52,589 nucleotides of DNA. Origin: Acrasis kona (lineage: Eukaryota; Heterolobosea; Eutetramitea; Acrasida; Acrasidae). Under the pieces are notes generated by a model. The model did no database searches and was not told the origin of the DNA. It worked only from the letters and a program-made list of their open reading frames with translations. The stretch is taken from positions 1-52,589 of the forward strand of contig JAOPGA020001325.1 in NCBI GenBank assembly GCA_026419775.2, given 5' to 3'. The position numbers and the translations under genes are program-made. This document shows, one piece after another, positions 27,684-37,694 of the stretch (within the stretch, counting starts at the first letter, position 1; every line of letters starts with the position of its first letter).

Positions 27684-30520
27684 ATGGCAAGCGATGGAGC
27701 ACTTGGTGGTGGAGGAATCCTCTTCACCTTGATATTGAACATAATCATTGCAACAATAATATTTGTACTACTGGGCCTCTCATGCCTTCGTATCACTCCA
27801 TTTGTTGTTAAGAAAAAGAGGAGGTTGTTTGGACAATTCCTAGAAAGAGAAGACATTTATCAAGCAGAAAACAAAGCTATACAAGAAGAAGAGAACAGGG
27901 TACGTTTGAATTTCTACTTAAAACTTAACAATTCATTTAGGACAATTATTTTGCTGAGCTTGAGAACTATAAAAACTTACCTACACAATCAAAGCTAAAG
28001 TGGTACTTTGCAACAAGATTCCTATTCAACTGGGAAATACTAAAATCCTTGTTCTGGCCAACAGCCAACAAACGTGACGCGGACCGTTCCGTTGCTGTAT
28101 ATGGAAGAGACATTGCTTCATACTTTTTCTTCCAAAGGCTCGTAATCTACTCATTCATGGTCATGACATTCATCGGCCTTGCAGTACTTTTACCACTACA
28201 CATCACCGGCACTCTTCCCGAATCATACCAACAATCCGATGCCAACGCAGGTCTCACCTACACTGGTATCGAAATGATTCAAACATCACCCATCAGGACC
28301 ATTGCAACATTAATTCTTGCATTCGTGTTCTTGTTGACCATTACCGGTTTCTGCATCATTTACTTTTGTCTACACCCATTGGTACGCAACTTCAATTACA
28401 AAAACTGCGACCAAGTCACGACATCTCTACCAGGTGTCGAATCCTTCGTTCCATTACAAACACTAAGGGACGAATTAGTACTAAAGAGGGAATCGTTCGG
28501 ATTCATCAACAAACCGCCAGTCATGTGGAGTCCCTACGCATTAGAAATCAGAGGTCTCCCAAGAAACTTCATCTCACAAAATGCATTCGACGCCATGGTA
28601 GAGGAATGCATGGCACGCAATCGCATCGAAGAATCAAACGTCATCATACATTCGGCACTCATCATGGACATGACGAAGAGATTACAATACGAAAAACAAA
28701 GAAAGGACCTGAAAGACTCTTTGGATCAAATCGAATTCGCACATTCATTCAATCCCGAAAAAACACCAATGAAGAGAATTCCATCAAAAAAGTTCAAAAA
28801 AGTGGATGCGATCGAATGGCACAATGACCAAATCAAGAGGATCGAATCGAAAATCAGAAACTATGATTCTCAATTACACACTTTAATGAATCAATGCGGT
28901 CGTTACAAAACAGCTCCCGTTCAATTACAAAACGGAGAAACTCAACCCGACCCCATCGCCGCCTCGCCAGGATCCGAATTCACACAAGTCACCATCAACG
29001 ATACGAATCAAAACACACAAGAAATTACCAACGAAAGAATTTACAAATTCCAATCTTCTGGATTCGGTTACGTCGTGTTCAATTCCTTGGAATCACTTCA
29101 AGTGTTTCAACGAAATTATCGCAAATTTGGACTCAATCTAAAAGATGCCATTTCGAATCAAAAATCAATTCTACAACCAGATTCACTGACCAACGCTCCG
29201 AGTAAATTCAATCCAATTGCCATGAGCAACAACGTGATGGATTTCGTGAGCTTATCGGTCAATACCACCACTTATGAACCCGACGATGTCAATTACGATA
29301 ATTTGTATACCTTAACGAGCATGAGCAGAGCGGTACCATTGTTCAGAAAGATACTCGCCGGCGTCTTGATTACCATACTCATTATATTCTTCTCCACGCC
29401 TGCTGCTTTTGCAAACACCATTCAGAGTTTATTAGAGGGAGGTGTTTTTCCAGGCGTGGACATTCGCAACATAAGCGTGTTAACTACTGGTACGTTGGGC
29501 GCTCTTGTTTTCCAATACTTGCCCACTCTTTTATTGGTGATTGCTTCCATCTTGATTCCCTTCTTGATCAAATTCTTGACAAAGTTCGAAAAGAATTATT
29601 CTAGAGGCGAAGAGGAGCGTTTGATCATGAAGCGCATTTATGTTTACTTGATCATGTCTACTCTGGTGTTACCCATTCTCGTCCAAGCTAGTATGTCTGG
29701 TTTGGTGGCTGGATTTGTAAGTGGCGGAGTGGATTATGCGTTGGTGTTCGGTAATATCTTTTTACCTTTTGGTGGTGCTTTTTTCGTAAACTATGTCTTA
29801 CAAAAAGCAATCATCAGCACCATGATTAGTTTGGTCATGATTGGAGTGGTCATCAAGTTCTTGTTGCTCGATACCATAACCAAACACATCAATCCTGCAA
29901 AGAGATTGAATATTGCTGAACCAGGCGATTTGAACCTGGAAATGAGTTATGCTAACATTGTGGCAATGATGGGCATTGGTATCGTGTTGTGCGTTTTGAC
30001 GCCCGTCGTGATTCCGGCTTGTTTGTTGTTCTTTGTGTTACAATACTTTGTTGAAAGATTTAATACTTCCATGATCTATGGTCAACGAAAACAAGTTTAT
30101 GCTCTTAATGGAGAGCCATATGTCGGCAGTGCAGCATTTGGTATCAGAAATGACTACACTAGACATCGTCGATTGGTACAGACTGTAGTTGAGTTGGTTC
30201 TGGCTAACATGATCATCTTTACTGTTTTCTTGACCTTGTTCTTTGCTGCTAGAATTGCTCTCGATAATCGATTCATTGCACACACCATTGTTTGTGCAGT
30301 TTTTGGTTTGTTCTGCATTGCTGGTGCGGTGTTGGCTAGAATCCTTCCGTTTGCTTTCTTGAATACAAATAGGAGATTAGATGCCATGAATTTATACAAG
30401 CCTGATCAACAGGTTGTTGGTCATGGATATGCTCCACCACCTCCTCATCCTCTTGAAATGAAGGAGAGGTTGGGACATTCTGGAAGTTTGGCAAGAATCG
30501 GGGTGTCAAGAGTAAATTAA
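27684..30520 (+). CDS. CSC1/OSCA/TMEM63 mechanosensitive calcium-permeable channel
   Basis: Exon 1 is 27684-27899, the intron 27900-27940 (41 nt, GTACGT...TTTAG), exon 2 27941-30520; 931 aa. Exon 1 encodes the extracellular N-terminus and TM0 (LILNIIIATIIFVLLGLSCL). The splice joins EEENR to DNYFAELENYKNLP. The cytosolic RRM-like domain follows (LEIRGLPRNF; residues about 220-440) with a long Lys/Asn-rich insertion, then the DUF221/7TM pore region (PLFRKILAGVLITILIIFF, PTLLLVIASILIPF, GFVSGGVDYALVFGNIF). A short tail with Pro/His follows. The family forms osmosensitive or mechanosensitive cation channels in plasma or endosomal membranes. Confidence 0.93.
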
Positions 30521-31158
30521 AATTATGTACATATTTTTGTGAGAATAAAAAAAAGATTGATTTAAATTGTCTTGCATTGTCTGATACTATTTATAGTTGT
30601 CATACCATAATACATCAAATATTAGACAAACTGAAATATATAGCGAGTGATATTTTTTGATTTATTGCCTCACGGCAGAAGGGCCACGTCCGATAGGTAA
30701 ATGAGCGTACTTATTGGTCTGGCTTCTTTTTTAGTTACACGCAGGACGTTTCGAAATTTAGTTCCAAATCTTTAAACTTTATGTCCTCTATCTTCGTAGT
30801 GTTTTCGCGTAGGTCCGTTATTGGCAAAAATTTTGCAGAGATGGTGGATACATCAATATTTCGCTTTTGGACATAATCTCGAGTTTTTATTCTTGTTCAT
30901 ACATAATGATTGTCAAGCATCTTAAAAAGTATATGGGCATAGATACACACTCACAACTATTGGCATGTGTTTGAGGGGCGGAGATGGGTGGAGATGATTG
31001 ATTGTCGTTATCACCCCCCTCATCTTGCTGCTTGTTATTGATGAGCAGTTGGTTTCGGTCGAAGAGGTTGAATAAATTAAATCATGATCTAGGCAGTCTC
31101 TCGTAAAGTCTAAATAGAATTAAAAGAAATCGTCTAGGATGCCACCATAACAATCATA
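30521..31158. other. Intergenic region, nothing secure
   Basis: About 640 bases with no ORF of note. Bases 30660-30735 are less AT-rich and end in a T-run (GGCTTCTTTTTT), which could mark a short RNA polymerase III transcript, but no known RNA family was recognised. Confidence 0.3.
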
Positions 31159-31274
31159 TTAGTATTCTTCGACTCCATTGGCGATATCACCATCATCGCC
31201 TTCTTCTTCTCCATCGCCCTCATCATTGTTATCTTGCTCTTGTTGTTTTTGCTTTTGTAAACCCTTCTCTAAAG
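31159..31274 (-). pseudogene. Acidic C-terminal exon-like fragment ending VEEY
   Basis: A minus-strand frame that starts after a TTTAG acceptor-like sequence and encodes LEKGLQKQKQQEQ, then a Asp/Glu/Gly-rich run, ending DIANGVEEY and TAA. The tail resembles the acidic EEY/F ends of tubulin and of animal EB1. No upstream exon can be placed: the region upstream on this strand is the start of the divergent secreted gene. It may be the last exon of an overlapping gene or a relict. Low confidence. Confidence 0.3.
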
Positions 31275-32621
31275 ATGAAAATAAATTTGTTGTGCACTTT
31301 ATGTCTGACACTTATTATAGTCACGTTTGCTAAAAACATTGAGTGGGAGAAGCCTTTTGTGCAGACGACTGGCAATTGTACAGCACACGGGAGCTTTGTT
31401 GTACCTGCTTTTCACCATGTGACGTGGAGTGTGAACTCGTGTGTGGGGAAAATAAATTCAGTATACCTTAAGGTCGGAGAGCCTCCAAAAAGTGATTATG
31501 ACTGGGACTTGAGCAAAGATCACAAAGTCATCATTTACCCTACGACAACAGATAGAGAAATTTATTTCACATTTACAACTTCAAATTATGGAGCATACAC
31601 ATACGAATACATTACGGGTGGCTTTGGCGACGATAGTAATATAATCAAAATAGAAGAGCATGGGTTGGAAGCATCCATTATTGGTAATACTAACGGATGC
31701 CAATATGCATATACAGATATTAAGGATGGTGATCAATTATCCTTCTACTTTGACTTCAACATTCAGGCTGGTTTGGCTGTTGAAGCAACATATGGTAGAG
31801 GAGAGAAATATCAAATAAATGGGAAGCGTGTCGTGAAAGATGACCCCTTCGACTCAAAGTATGTAGAGGTTATTAAAGGTGCATCTGGTGGCCGTTGGTA
31901 TTTTGCATTCTGCCAACTTGCCAACAAGAATAAATTAGTTATGAACGCTGTTATTAATTCCAGGCAGATAATATCTGATCCTGAAAAAGGATCAATGTTC
32001 TCTATAACAGATTTGTTGTTTTTTAACAGCACAAAACATGTCACCTATTTCTCTATCACTGTGCCTATTAAGTCTTTGTCCACTCTATCGATTTCTAGTA
32101 TCTCTGATAGCTCTATTGTGGGTACTTGTTTGTGCCAGACTTGTGTTAAACAAAAGAAATTTGTTTTTAATTTTGAGAGGATCAGGCAATTTGAGTTTCC
32201 GTTCTCGTATGATACCGTCCACAAATACGAGTGTGCTGTTATAGATCAAGCACGTGATGAGTCCATCCATTTAGAGGAAGTGTCGAGAAAGAGTACAGAT
32301 ATCAATATCGAACGTATTTCTCTTGATAGAGTTTATCGACCTGATAACACCTCTAAAACTCACTATTATACTTTCTCCTCACCCGTGGGTCAAGCTCTTG
32401 TTTTAAGCTACACATATAATTATCATTCTGTTGTGCGTACCTCGTCATTGACTTCAGTATTTATAGATGGTGGTGCACCTTTTTATAGCTCGACTGCCTA
32501 TAACGATACTGTCCTACTGATGAGCTCAGAGGAGAAGTATTACTTATCCTTTGATGCTGGCCCGATTGGTCAAACCACCCTTGAACAATTTTCAATTTCG
32601 ATCAAGAAGTATAAGAAGTAA
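31275..32621 (+). CDS. Large secreted beta-rich protein, unknown
   Basis: A 448-aa single-exon protein with a signal peptide (MKINLLCTLCLTLIIVTFA, then KNIEWEKPF). The mature part is rich in Tyr, Thr, Ser and Ile with alternating hydrophobic patterns, about ten Cys and several N-glycosylation sequons, and no membrane anchor. It looks like several beta-sandwich domains in tandem. A CxxC pair (CLCQTC) sits near residue 285. No known family is recognised. Confidence 0.75.
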   Translation: MKINLLCTLCLTLIIVTFAKNIEWEKPFVQTTGNCTAHGSFVVPAFHHVTWSVNSCVGKINSVYLKVGEPPKSDYDWDLSKDHKVIIYPTTTDREIYFTFTTSNYGAYTYEYITGGFGDDSNIIKIEEHGLEASIIGNTNGCQYAYTDIKDGDQLSFYFDFNIQAGLAVEATYGRGEKYQINGKRVVKDDPFDSKYVEVIKGASGGRWYFAFCQLANKNKLVMNAVINSRQIISDPEKGSMFSITDLLFFNSTKHVTYFSITVPIKSLSTLSISSISDSSIVGTCLCQTCVKQKKFVFNFERIRQFEFPFSYDTVHKYECAVIDQARDESIHLEEVSRKSTDINIERISLDRVYRPDNTSKTHYYTFSSPVGQALVLSYTYNYHSVVRTSSLTSVFIDGGAPFYSSTAYNDTVLLMSSEEKYYLSFDAGPIGQTTLEQFSISIKKYKK

Positions 32622-32695
32622 TTTTCAATAACAAAAACACTCATTTGAGTAATAGTCTTACATTAGTGAACAAGCTATTGAACATTAAATCAAAT

Positions 32696-32767
32696 TCCCC
32701 AATGGCTCAGTCGGTAGAGCGTCAGACTGTTAATCTGCAGGTCCCTGGTTCGAGCCCAGGTTGGGGA
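32696..32767 (+). tRNA. tRNA-Asn (GTT anticodon)
   Basis: The acceptor strands TCCCCAA and TTGGGGA pair perfectly. The D arm is GCTC-AGTCGGTA-GAGC; the anticodon loop CTGTTAA gives GTT; the T arm is CCTGG-TTCGAGC-CCAGG. The outermost anticodon-stem position (T27/C43) is mismatched. The discriminator is G (32768). A T-run (32778-32785) follows as a pol III terminator. The U1-A72 pair and overall sequence are closer to bacterial tRNA-Asn than to the G1-C72 of animals and fungi. Confidence 0.93.
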
Positions 32768-32932
32768 GTTGCTTTTCGCTTTTTTGTTTTCGGTGATCAT
32801 GCTCACCCCATAAATACTCTCATCATTTTGCTTTAATCTCGATCCATGTTTCTACTTTTTGTAATGGTTTCCTTCCAGTTTTTGTTCAAAATGAAGTGAT
32901 GTAGGAAGTTCTCAAAGGAAACATTTAAATAA

Positions 32933-34246
32933 ATGACAGAACATCAAAAAAGTGGAAGTGAAGAAGTCACTGAGAAACCTGCACCAAAAATTAGTAAATA
33001 TAGTGGCAAGATTCAAATGCCAAAAGAAGTATTCAACATTCCTCAACACAATCAAGTGGACTTTGATGCAATAGTTGAGGGAAGCGATGGCGATGGAGAT
33101 CCCATTAGAAAAAAGATACTTGTCCAAGGCAATGGTTGTTTGCCTAACGAAGGTGCTAAAATCAAATGTAAGATTAACATCTTAACGCTCGCTCAACTTT
33201 TAAGATATTCAACAAGGTTTTTTTCTGTGTCCCGTCAATAACGATGCGTCAAAATTCAATCAGCTGGAATCAGATACCAACGCTCTTGGTTTTAATACAC
33301 GAGAATTAGCTTTCAAGAACAACAACAGCCAACACCCGCTCTATGAAAAGTGCCTTATGACCATGAGGGTATGTCGATTGCCATTTGATTGTTAACATGC
33401 AATTAGCAAGGAGAGGAAAGTGTTTTCGAAATACCATCACGTTTCAGAATAGATGGAGATAAGGAAATTTACATGAACGAGTTAAGAGTACCTGCAAACG
33501 TTCCATCTTACTATTGGTTCAGGGCGACCAATGTGGTACGAAATCGTCTTAAACCAGATAGTTTCGAAGAAAGAATGGAGAATGTCAATATCGAAAAACA
33601 AGAAGGGAACGACTTTTACAGGAAGAAGGACTTCAAAAACGCTTCGCACTCATATAACCGTGCAAAAAACTTGGTCACTGATGTTCGGGAAAAACTCAAC
33701 GAACAACAAAGTTCGATCATGAGGAACTTGAAGATTAATATCGTCATGAACCTCGTCAAGTCGTATTATCAAGAAAAAAAGCACGAATCGTGTGTAAAGG
33801 AGGTTAGCGATTTCTTTAAGCAGTTTTGGGTACCAGACCTTGACAAGCCCCGTCTTGTATTATATTTTGCAGAAATGTTGTATATCAGAGGAAAAGTTTT
33901 TCAGTTAGGGGGTATTCTCTTAAAGGAAAGCAAAGAGGATTTGGAACGTGCTATTGAAGTTTTGGACTTGAAAATGACCCTGACTAATGAACTACAGGGC
34001 TTGTCAGATCGGTTGAGGCAGAACGTGCTGAACGATTTACAAACATCGAAAGACAAAATGAAAAGGGAGAAGAGATCGCACGACCTTAGAATGAAGAAGG
34101 CATTTATGAAGGTGATCAACGAAAGTCCTTATGAGGAAGAGATGCAGGAACAGAGACGTGCTCATATTGAACAAGAAGAAAGGTTGGCAGGGCGAAAGGT
34201 TTGGTTTGTGAATGGTACGGAGATTGTAGATGAACTCAAAGAATAA
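32933..34246 (+). CDS. FKBP-type / TPR co-chaperone-like protein
   Basis: Three exons: 32933-33167, 33205-33368 and 33407-34246, with introns of 37 and 38 nt; 412 aa. Residues about 50-170 are an FKBP fold (RKKILVQGNGCLPNEGAKIK, then MRQGEESVFEIPSRF) that is divergent: the aromatic pocket residues, including the Trp of FKBP12, are not preserved, so prolyl isomerase activity is doubtful. The C-terminal half is a TPR domain (KQEGNDFYRKKDFKNA; MNLVKSYYQEKKHESC; RGKVFQLGG) in which several carboxylate-clamp Lys/Asn positions can be found, suggesting Hsp90 or Hsp70 tail binding. The architecture is that of FKBP4/FKBP8/AIP-type co-chaperones in the cytosol. Confidence 0.85.
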
Positions 34247-34313
34247 ACAAAAAAATTGTAGCAAAGTACTTTAATTCATGTGGAGTATGTGTAAGAAGAC
34301 AAGGATAATGATA

Positions 34314-35153
34314 TTATTCAGAAACATATCTAGGGTATGTCTCCTTAGCAGCACGTGCTTCTTGGGTATTGACCCGAATAGTGATAAATGGACTCGAAGG
34401 AGTCGTAATTCCTAATACGTCACCATCAGGAGAGATGATGTATCCTCTTCCGCCAAAAGTCTCTCCAAATCTGTTTGATGATGCAACAAACGCTCCACTC
34501 ACTACAGCAGCAGATTGCCCTGCAAAGACCCATTGATTTAATGAAGTTGGCGCTGTTGCGCGAGGTACAAAAATTAAATCTGTGTTTTGTTGTCCGTATG
34601 CTCTACTGTGGTCAAAGAACCACAACTCGGAACAAAGCAACACACCAGCATTAACATTATTCAAAATTTCAAATGATTGAAAAGAAAACTTTGCAGGAGA
34701 ATACCAAGATTTTTCCCATGTACCTGGCTCTTCTGGTAAATTTCGTTTGTAATGTACTGGTTTGTATGTTTCGTCAGAGAGGACGAATGCTTCATTTAAT
34801 TGAGAGCCATTCACAGTTGTTGGGAACGATGAGATTACCGCTTTGACGGGAAGTATTGAAATCTTTTTTAACCATGATTGATGCAACTTTTCGCTCTCAA
34901 TCCAAATCAATTTTTTTTCTTCCTGACTTGTGGGCTTAGAGGCCATGAACCATTTATTAAAAGGCATTTCTGGAAGTACTAATATATCCGTTGGATGCAT
35001 TTGTAAATGTTTTTCCAACAAATGCCAATCTTCTGCGAACATCGCCGATTCTTCTGTTCTCATTTGTGTTACTGTAATCGTAATAAAATTATCTAAGCAA
35101 AACACAGTATTTACTGCGAACACCAACAAGTAAATAATAGTTCGAGTTTGCAT
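34314..35153 (-). CDS. Secreted carbon-nitrogen hydrolase (nitrilase superfamily)
   Basis: A 279-aa enzyme with a signal peptide (MQTRTIIYLLVFAVNTVFC, then LDNF). The Glu-Lys-Cys catalytic triad of the superfamily is visible: E in LVLPEMPFN, K in VHYKRNLPEE and C in VLLCSELWF. Later landmarks are the SSNRFGETFGG strand and IISPDGDVLG. It acts on amide or nitrile C-N bonds; the exact substrate is unknown. Most family members are cytosolic, so the signal peptide (as in the secreted vanin/biotinidase branch) is notable. Single exon. Confidence 0.85.
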   Translation of the reverse strand: MQTRTIIYLLVFAVNTVFCLDNFITITVTQMRTEESAMFAEDWHLLEKHLQMHPTDILVLPEMPFNKWFMASKPTSQEEKKLIWIESEKLHQSWLKKISILPVKAVISSFPTTVNGSQLNEAFVLSDETYKPVHYKRNLPEEPGTWEKSWYSPAKFSFQSFEILNNVNAGVLLCSELWFFDHSRAYGQQNTDLIFVPRATAPTSLNQWVFAGQSAAVVSGAFVASSNRFGETFGGRGYIISPDGDVLGITTPSSPFITIRVNTQEARAAKETYPRYVSE

Positions 35154-35323
35154 GAGTTGTCACTTTTCTAAAACGCACCATTTCGATGGAGTTGGGTGAC
35201 TGGCGACTCTTTTTGTAACAATATTTCGAATTCAATATTGAATTTCTAACAGTTGAGAACAGTTGATTATGACGTGACAAGTACAGATTTGGTTCTGAAA
35301 AGCGATTAGAAGGAACTTCAAGC

Positions 35324-36723
35324 ATGATGAAGGTGGTAGTCTCCGCTATACTACTCCTGAGTCTTTTATTGGCGACCTCCGCCTCTTCGTCTAAAGCTTC
35401 AAGTCTAACTACCATAATGAGGATTGTTAACGATGTAGTGAACGAACCACAATCAGACATTTTTAAAAGTTTGGGAAACAAAGTCAAAAACGGCGTTCAC
35501 AAAGCTGCGAGAAATACATCAAATGGGGTGAAACAAACCACCAACAGGGTCACAGTTGTAGCAAAAGTAACCACAAACAAGGTAGCCGTGGTGGCAAAAG
35601 AAAGTTCAAGGAAAACAGCGACATTTACAGTCGAAACTGCGAAAAAGGCAAAAGATTTTGCAGAGAAACAAGCAAGGAATTTTATTGGTAACGCAGACTA
35701 TTTCACCTCTGAATCTTAACGCTTTTAGACAATTACATCTTATCGTACAAGAAAATACTTGTGCAAGGTGCAAAGGTCGGCGAACAAGCATCCGATGGAG
35801 GTAAAAAGTTTTCGGGTACCACTAGAGATAGCTTTAGACAATTTGGCGGTGCGGTTGGATCAGGCACCAAAGATTCTGCAAAATTCGTTGGAATGGCTGC
35901 TGTAAATGCGGTAGGCTTCGCAGGAACAGCGAAAAACACAATTGAAGATTTCGTCAAGGCCATTAAAATCAAACCAAAAAAGATTTTGGGATACGTTAAG
36001 AAATTCGTCAAGGACAAAAATGGCGCCATAGCAGACATTAAAAGAGATCTCAAGGAACAATTCGAAGCCTACAAGAAGGTGTTGGAGAAGGCTGCCACTA
36101 AATTCAAAAATCAAGTCAAGAAATTTAAAGATGATTTGAACAGGGCGTCCAAGGCGCTCAGAGAGGGTCTTAATAAAAAATTCGCGAGCGCAAAGAATGC
36201 ACTTCAAAAACTCGGCGAAGGAATTAAAAATGCAGGAAAAGATTTTGTGAAATTGTATGAAGAAGTAGATAAGTTGTTCATGTCTCATCCACTGCTTCAA
36301 ATGATTAAAAGTTTACCCCCCATCGGTCTAATTGATAACATCAAGCTGATGGTCAAATATGGCAAGGATGGTAATTGGGCGCAACTTGTTTTGTGTGTTT
36401 TGGATAGTGTGGGAGATGTTGCACAATTCTTACCTGGTATCGGACCCGCAGTGTCGACTGGTATGAGCGCTGCGACTGGTTTGGCTAGATTTGCTATTGC
36501 AATGAAGGAAGGAGATCATGAAACTGCCGTGAGAAGTTTAGCAGGCATCAAGTTGCCAGGAGGTGGAAAGGTTTTAAAAACAATAAACAGAGCCTCAAAA
36601 ACTGCTGGAAAAGGAATGAATGCCTACGATCAAGTTAAGGAGGTGATGGATAGTGCCGCAGAGCCGGGTGAGGGTCCTGAATCACAGTCTGAAGATCAAG
36701 AACAGGATCAAGAACATGAATAA
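35324..36723 (+). CDS. Secreted Lys-rich helical protein, unknown
   Basis: Exon 1 is 35324-35687, the intron 35688-35728 (41 nt, GTAACG...TTTAG), exon 2 35729-36723; 452 aa (a second ATG follows immediately). A signal peptide (KVVVSAILLLSLLLATSAS) is followed by Lys/Ala/Val-rich amphipathic helices with degenerate short repeats (VAKVTTNKVAVVAKESSRK), then Lys-rich coiled coil, a hydrophobic Gly-rich segment (about 330-400) resembling a membrane-active or lipid-binding helix hairpin, and a Glu/Gln-rich tail. The pattern recalls apolipoprotein- or perilipin-like proteins, but no family is recognised. Confidence 0.7.
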
Positions 36724-36934
36724 ATGGACATTTTTAATTGATTAATAGAATTTATAAAGTAATACTAACTTCCTTTTACTTGTTTGTCATCAATTTTTAC
36801 TTTTTTGAACGAGCAACAGCTTGTCTGCGCGTTCTTTTGACTAATCTAAACATTTGTGAAGACATTTACGAGAATAAAAATGATCATTTCTGATTAATTT
36901 TGTGAATTTTAATACATTTGCGAATGTGCTATGG
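36724..36934. other. Short intergenic stretch
   Basis: AT-rich. A 22-codon minus-strand frame (MSSQMFRLVKRTRRQAVARS, then KK) is present near 36800-36863; it is basic but too short to support. Confidence 0.3.
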
Positions 36935-37501
36935 TCAAGAGTCTGAACCGTCGTCATATTTGTATAGAAATAATATTGGTACTTGACCTTGTGATGTTTG
37001 GATGTATTTTACACTTTTGACCATAATTAGGGAGATCATACCATAGGCAAGCGTCGGTATCCCAAGGTTTATGAATTTGATTATTCTGTACATTTGCTCC
37101 TCCCAACCAATTTCTGTTTGTTGTTTGTTTGTTCGGACGCAGTAGTATTTGATGAATGGAAAACATCCTGTTCGGTATATATTGTAGTAGAACAAATCTG
37201 AACTATGTTTGTTTTTGTTGTCTCCATCTGTTTGATCTAATAATATGTTGGGTTTATTGGGTATAAACTCGCATCCTAATTCAGCATCCGAGGTATTTTG
37301 ATGATTTGTTCTGGGCCTCACAACCCAATACATGTGAGAACGACCAAAATGTTCATTGCAACTTGCGAAGTATGGGATATAAAAACTTGTATATCCCATT
37401 CCATGCGATAGTTGATGATTAACAATCTCCATGGCCTTAGTTCGGTTTGGTCGTCCAATATGACTCCACACTGTTTCGAGCACGATGCCTGCCAACTTCA
37501 T
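36935..37501 (-). CDS. Hypothetical protein with one hydrophobic segment
   Basis: A 188-aa protein, single exon. The N-terminal 140 residues are soluble-looking with several His, Tyr and Cys (FYIPYFASCNEHFG; DLFYYNIYRTGC); a moderately hydrophobic stretch follows (FINLGIPTLAYGMISLIMV). No signal peptide and no recognised family. Confidence 0.55.
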   Translation of the reverse strand: MKLAGIVLETVWSHIGRPNRTKAMEIVNHQLSHGMGYTSFYIPYFASCNEHFGRSHMYWVVRPRTNHQNTSDAELGCEFIPNKPNILLDQTDGDNKNKHSSDLFYYNIYRTGCFPFIKYYCVRTNKQQTEIGWEEQMYRIIKFINLGIPTLAYGMISLIMVKSVKYIQTSQGQVPILFLYKYDDGSDS

Positions 37502-37694
37502 TTTGTATGCTTACAATTTGAGTGACGGACGTTGGGACGATGAACCCAAGTCTATCGGGTTAGTATTAAACACACCAATCACCATATGACGCTACAATGT
37601 AGACATTCATAACGTTATTTACAAACAATAAGAATAAAAATTCAGTAAAACAAAACTATACTTTTATTATATACAAATACTAACACATTAACGC

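Noticed and set aside
30660-30735. Candidate U-snRNA or SRP RNA
   Set aside because: A T-run is present, but no conserved snRNA or SRP motif or A/B box could be identified.
36800-36863. 22-aa basic ORF resembling ribosomal protein eL41
   Set aside because: The sequence does not match the invariant eL41 pattern; too short to support.
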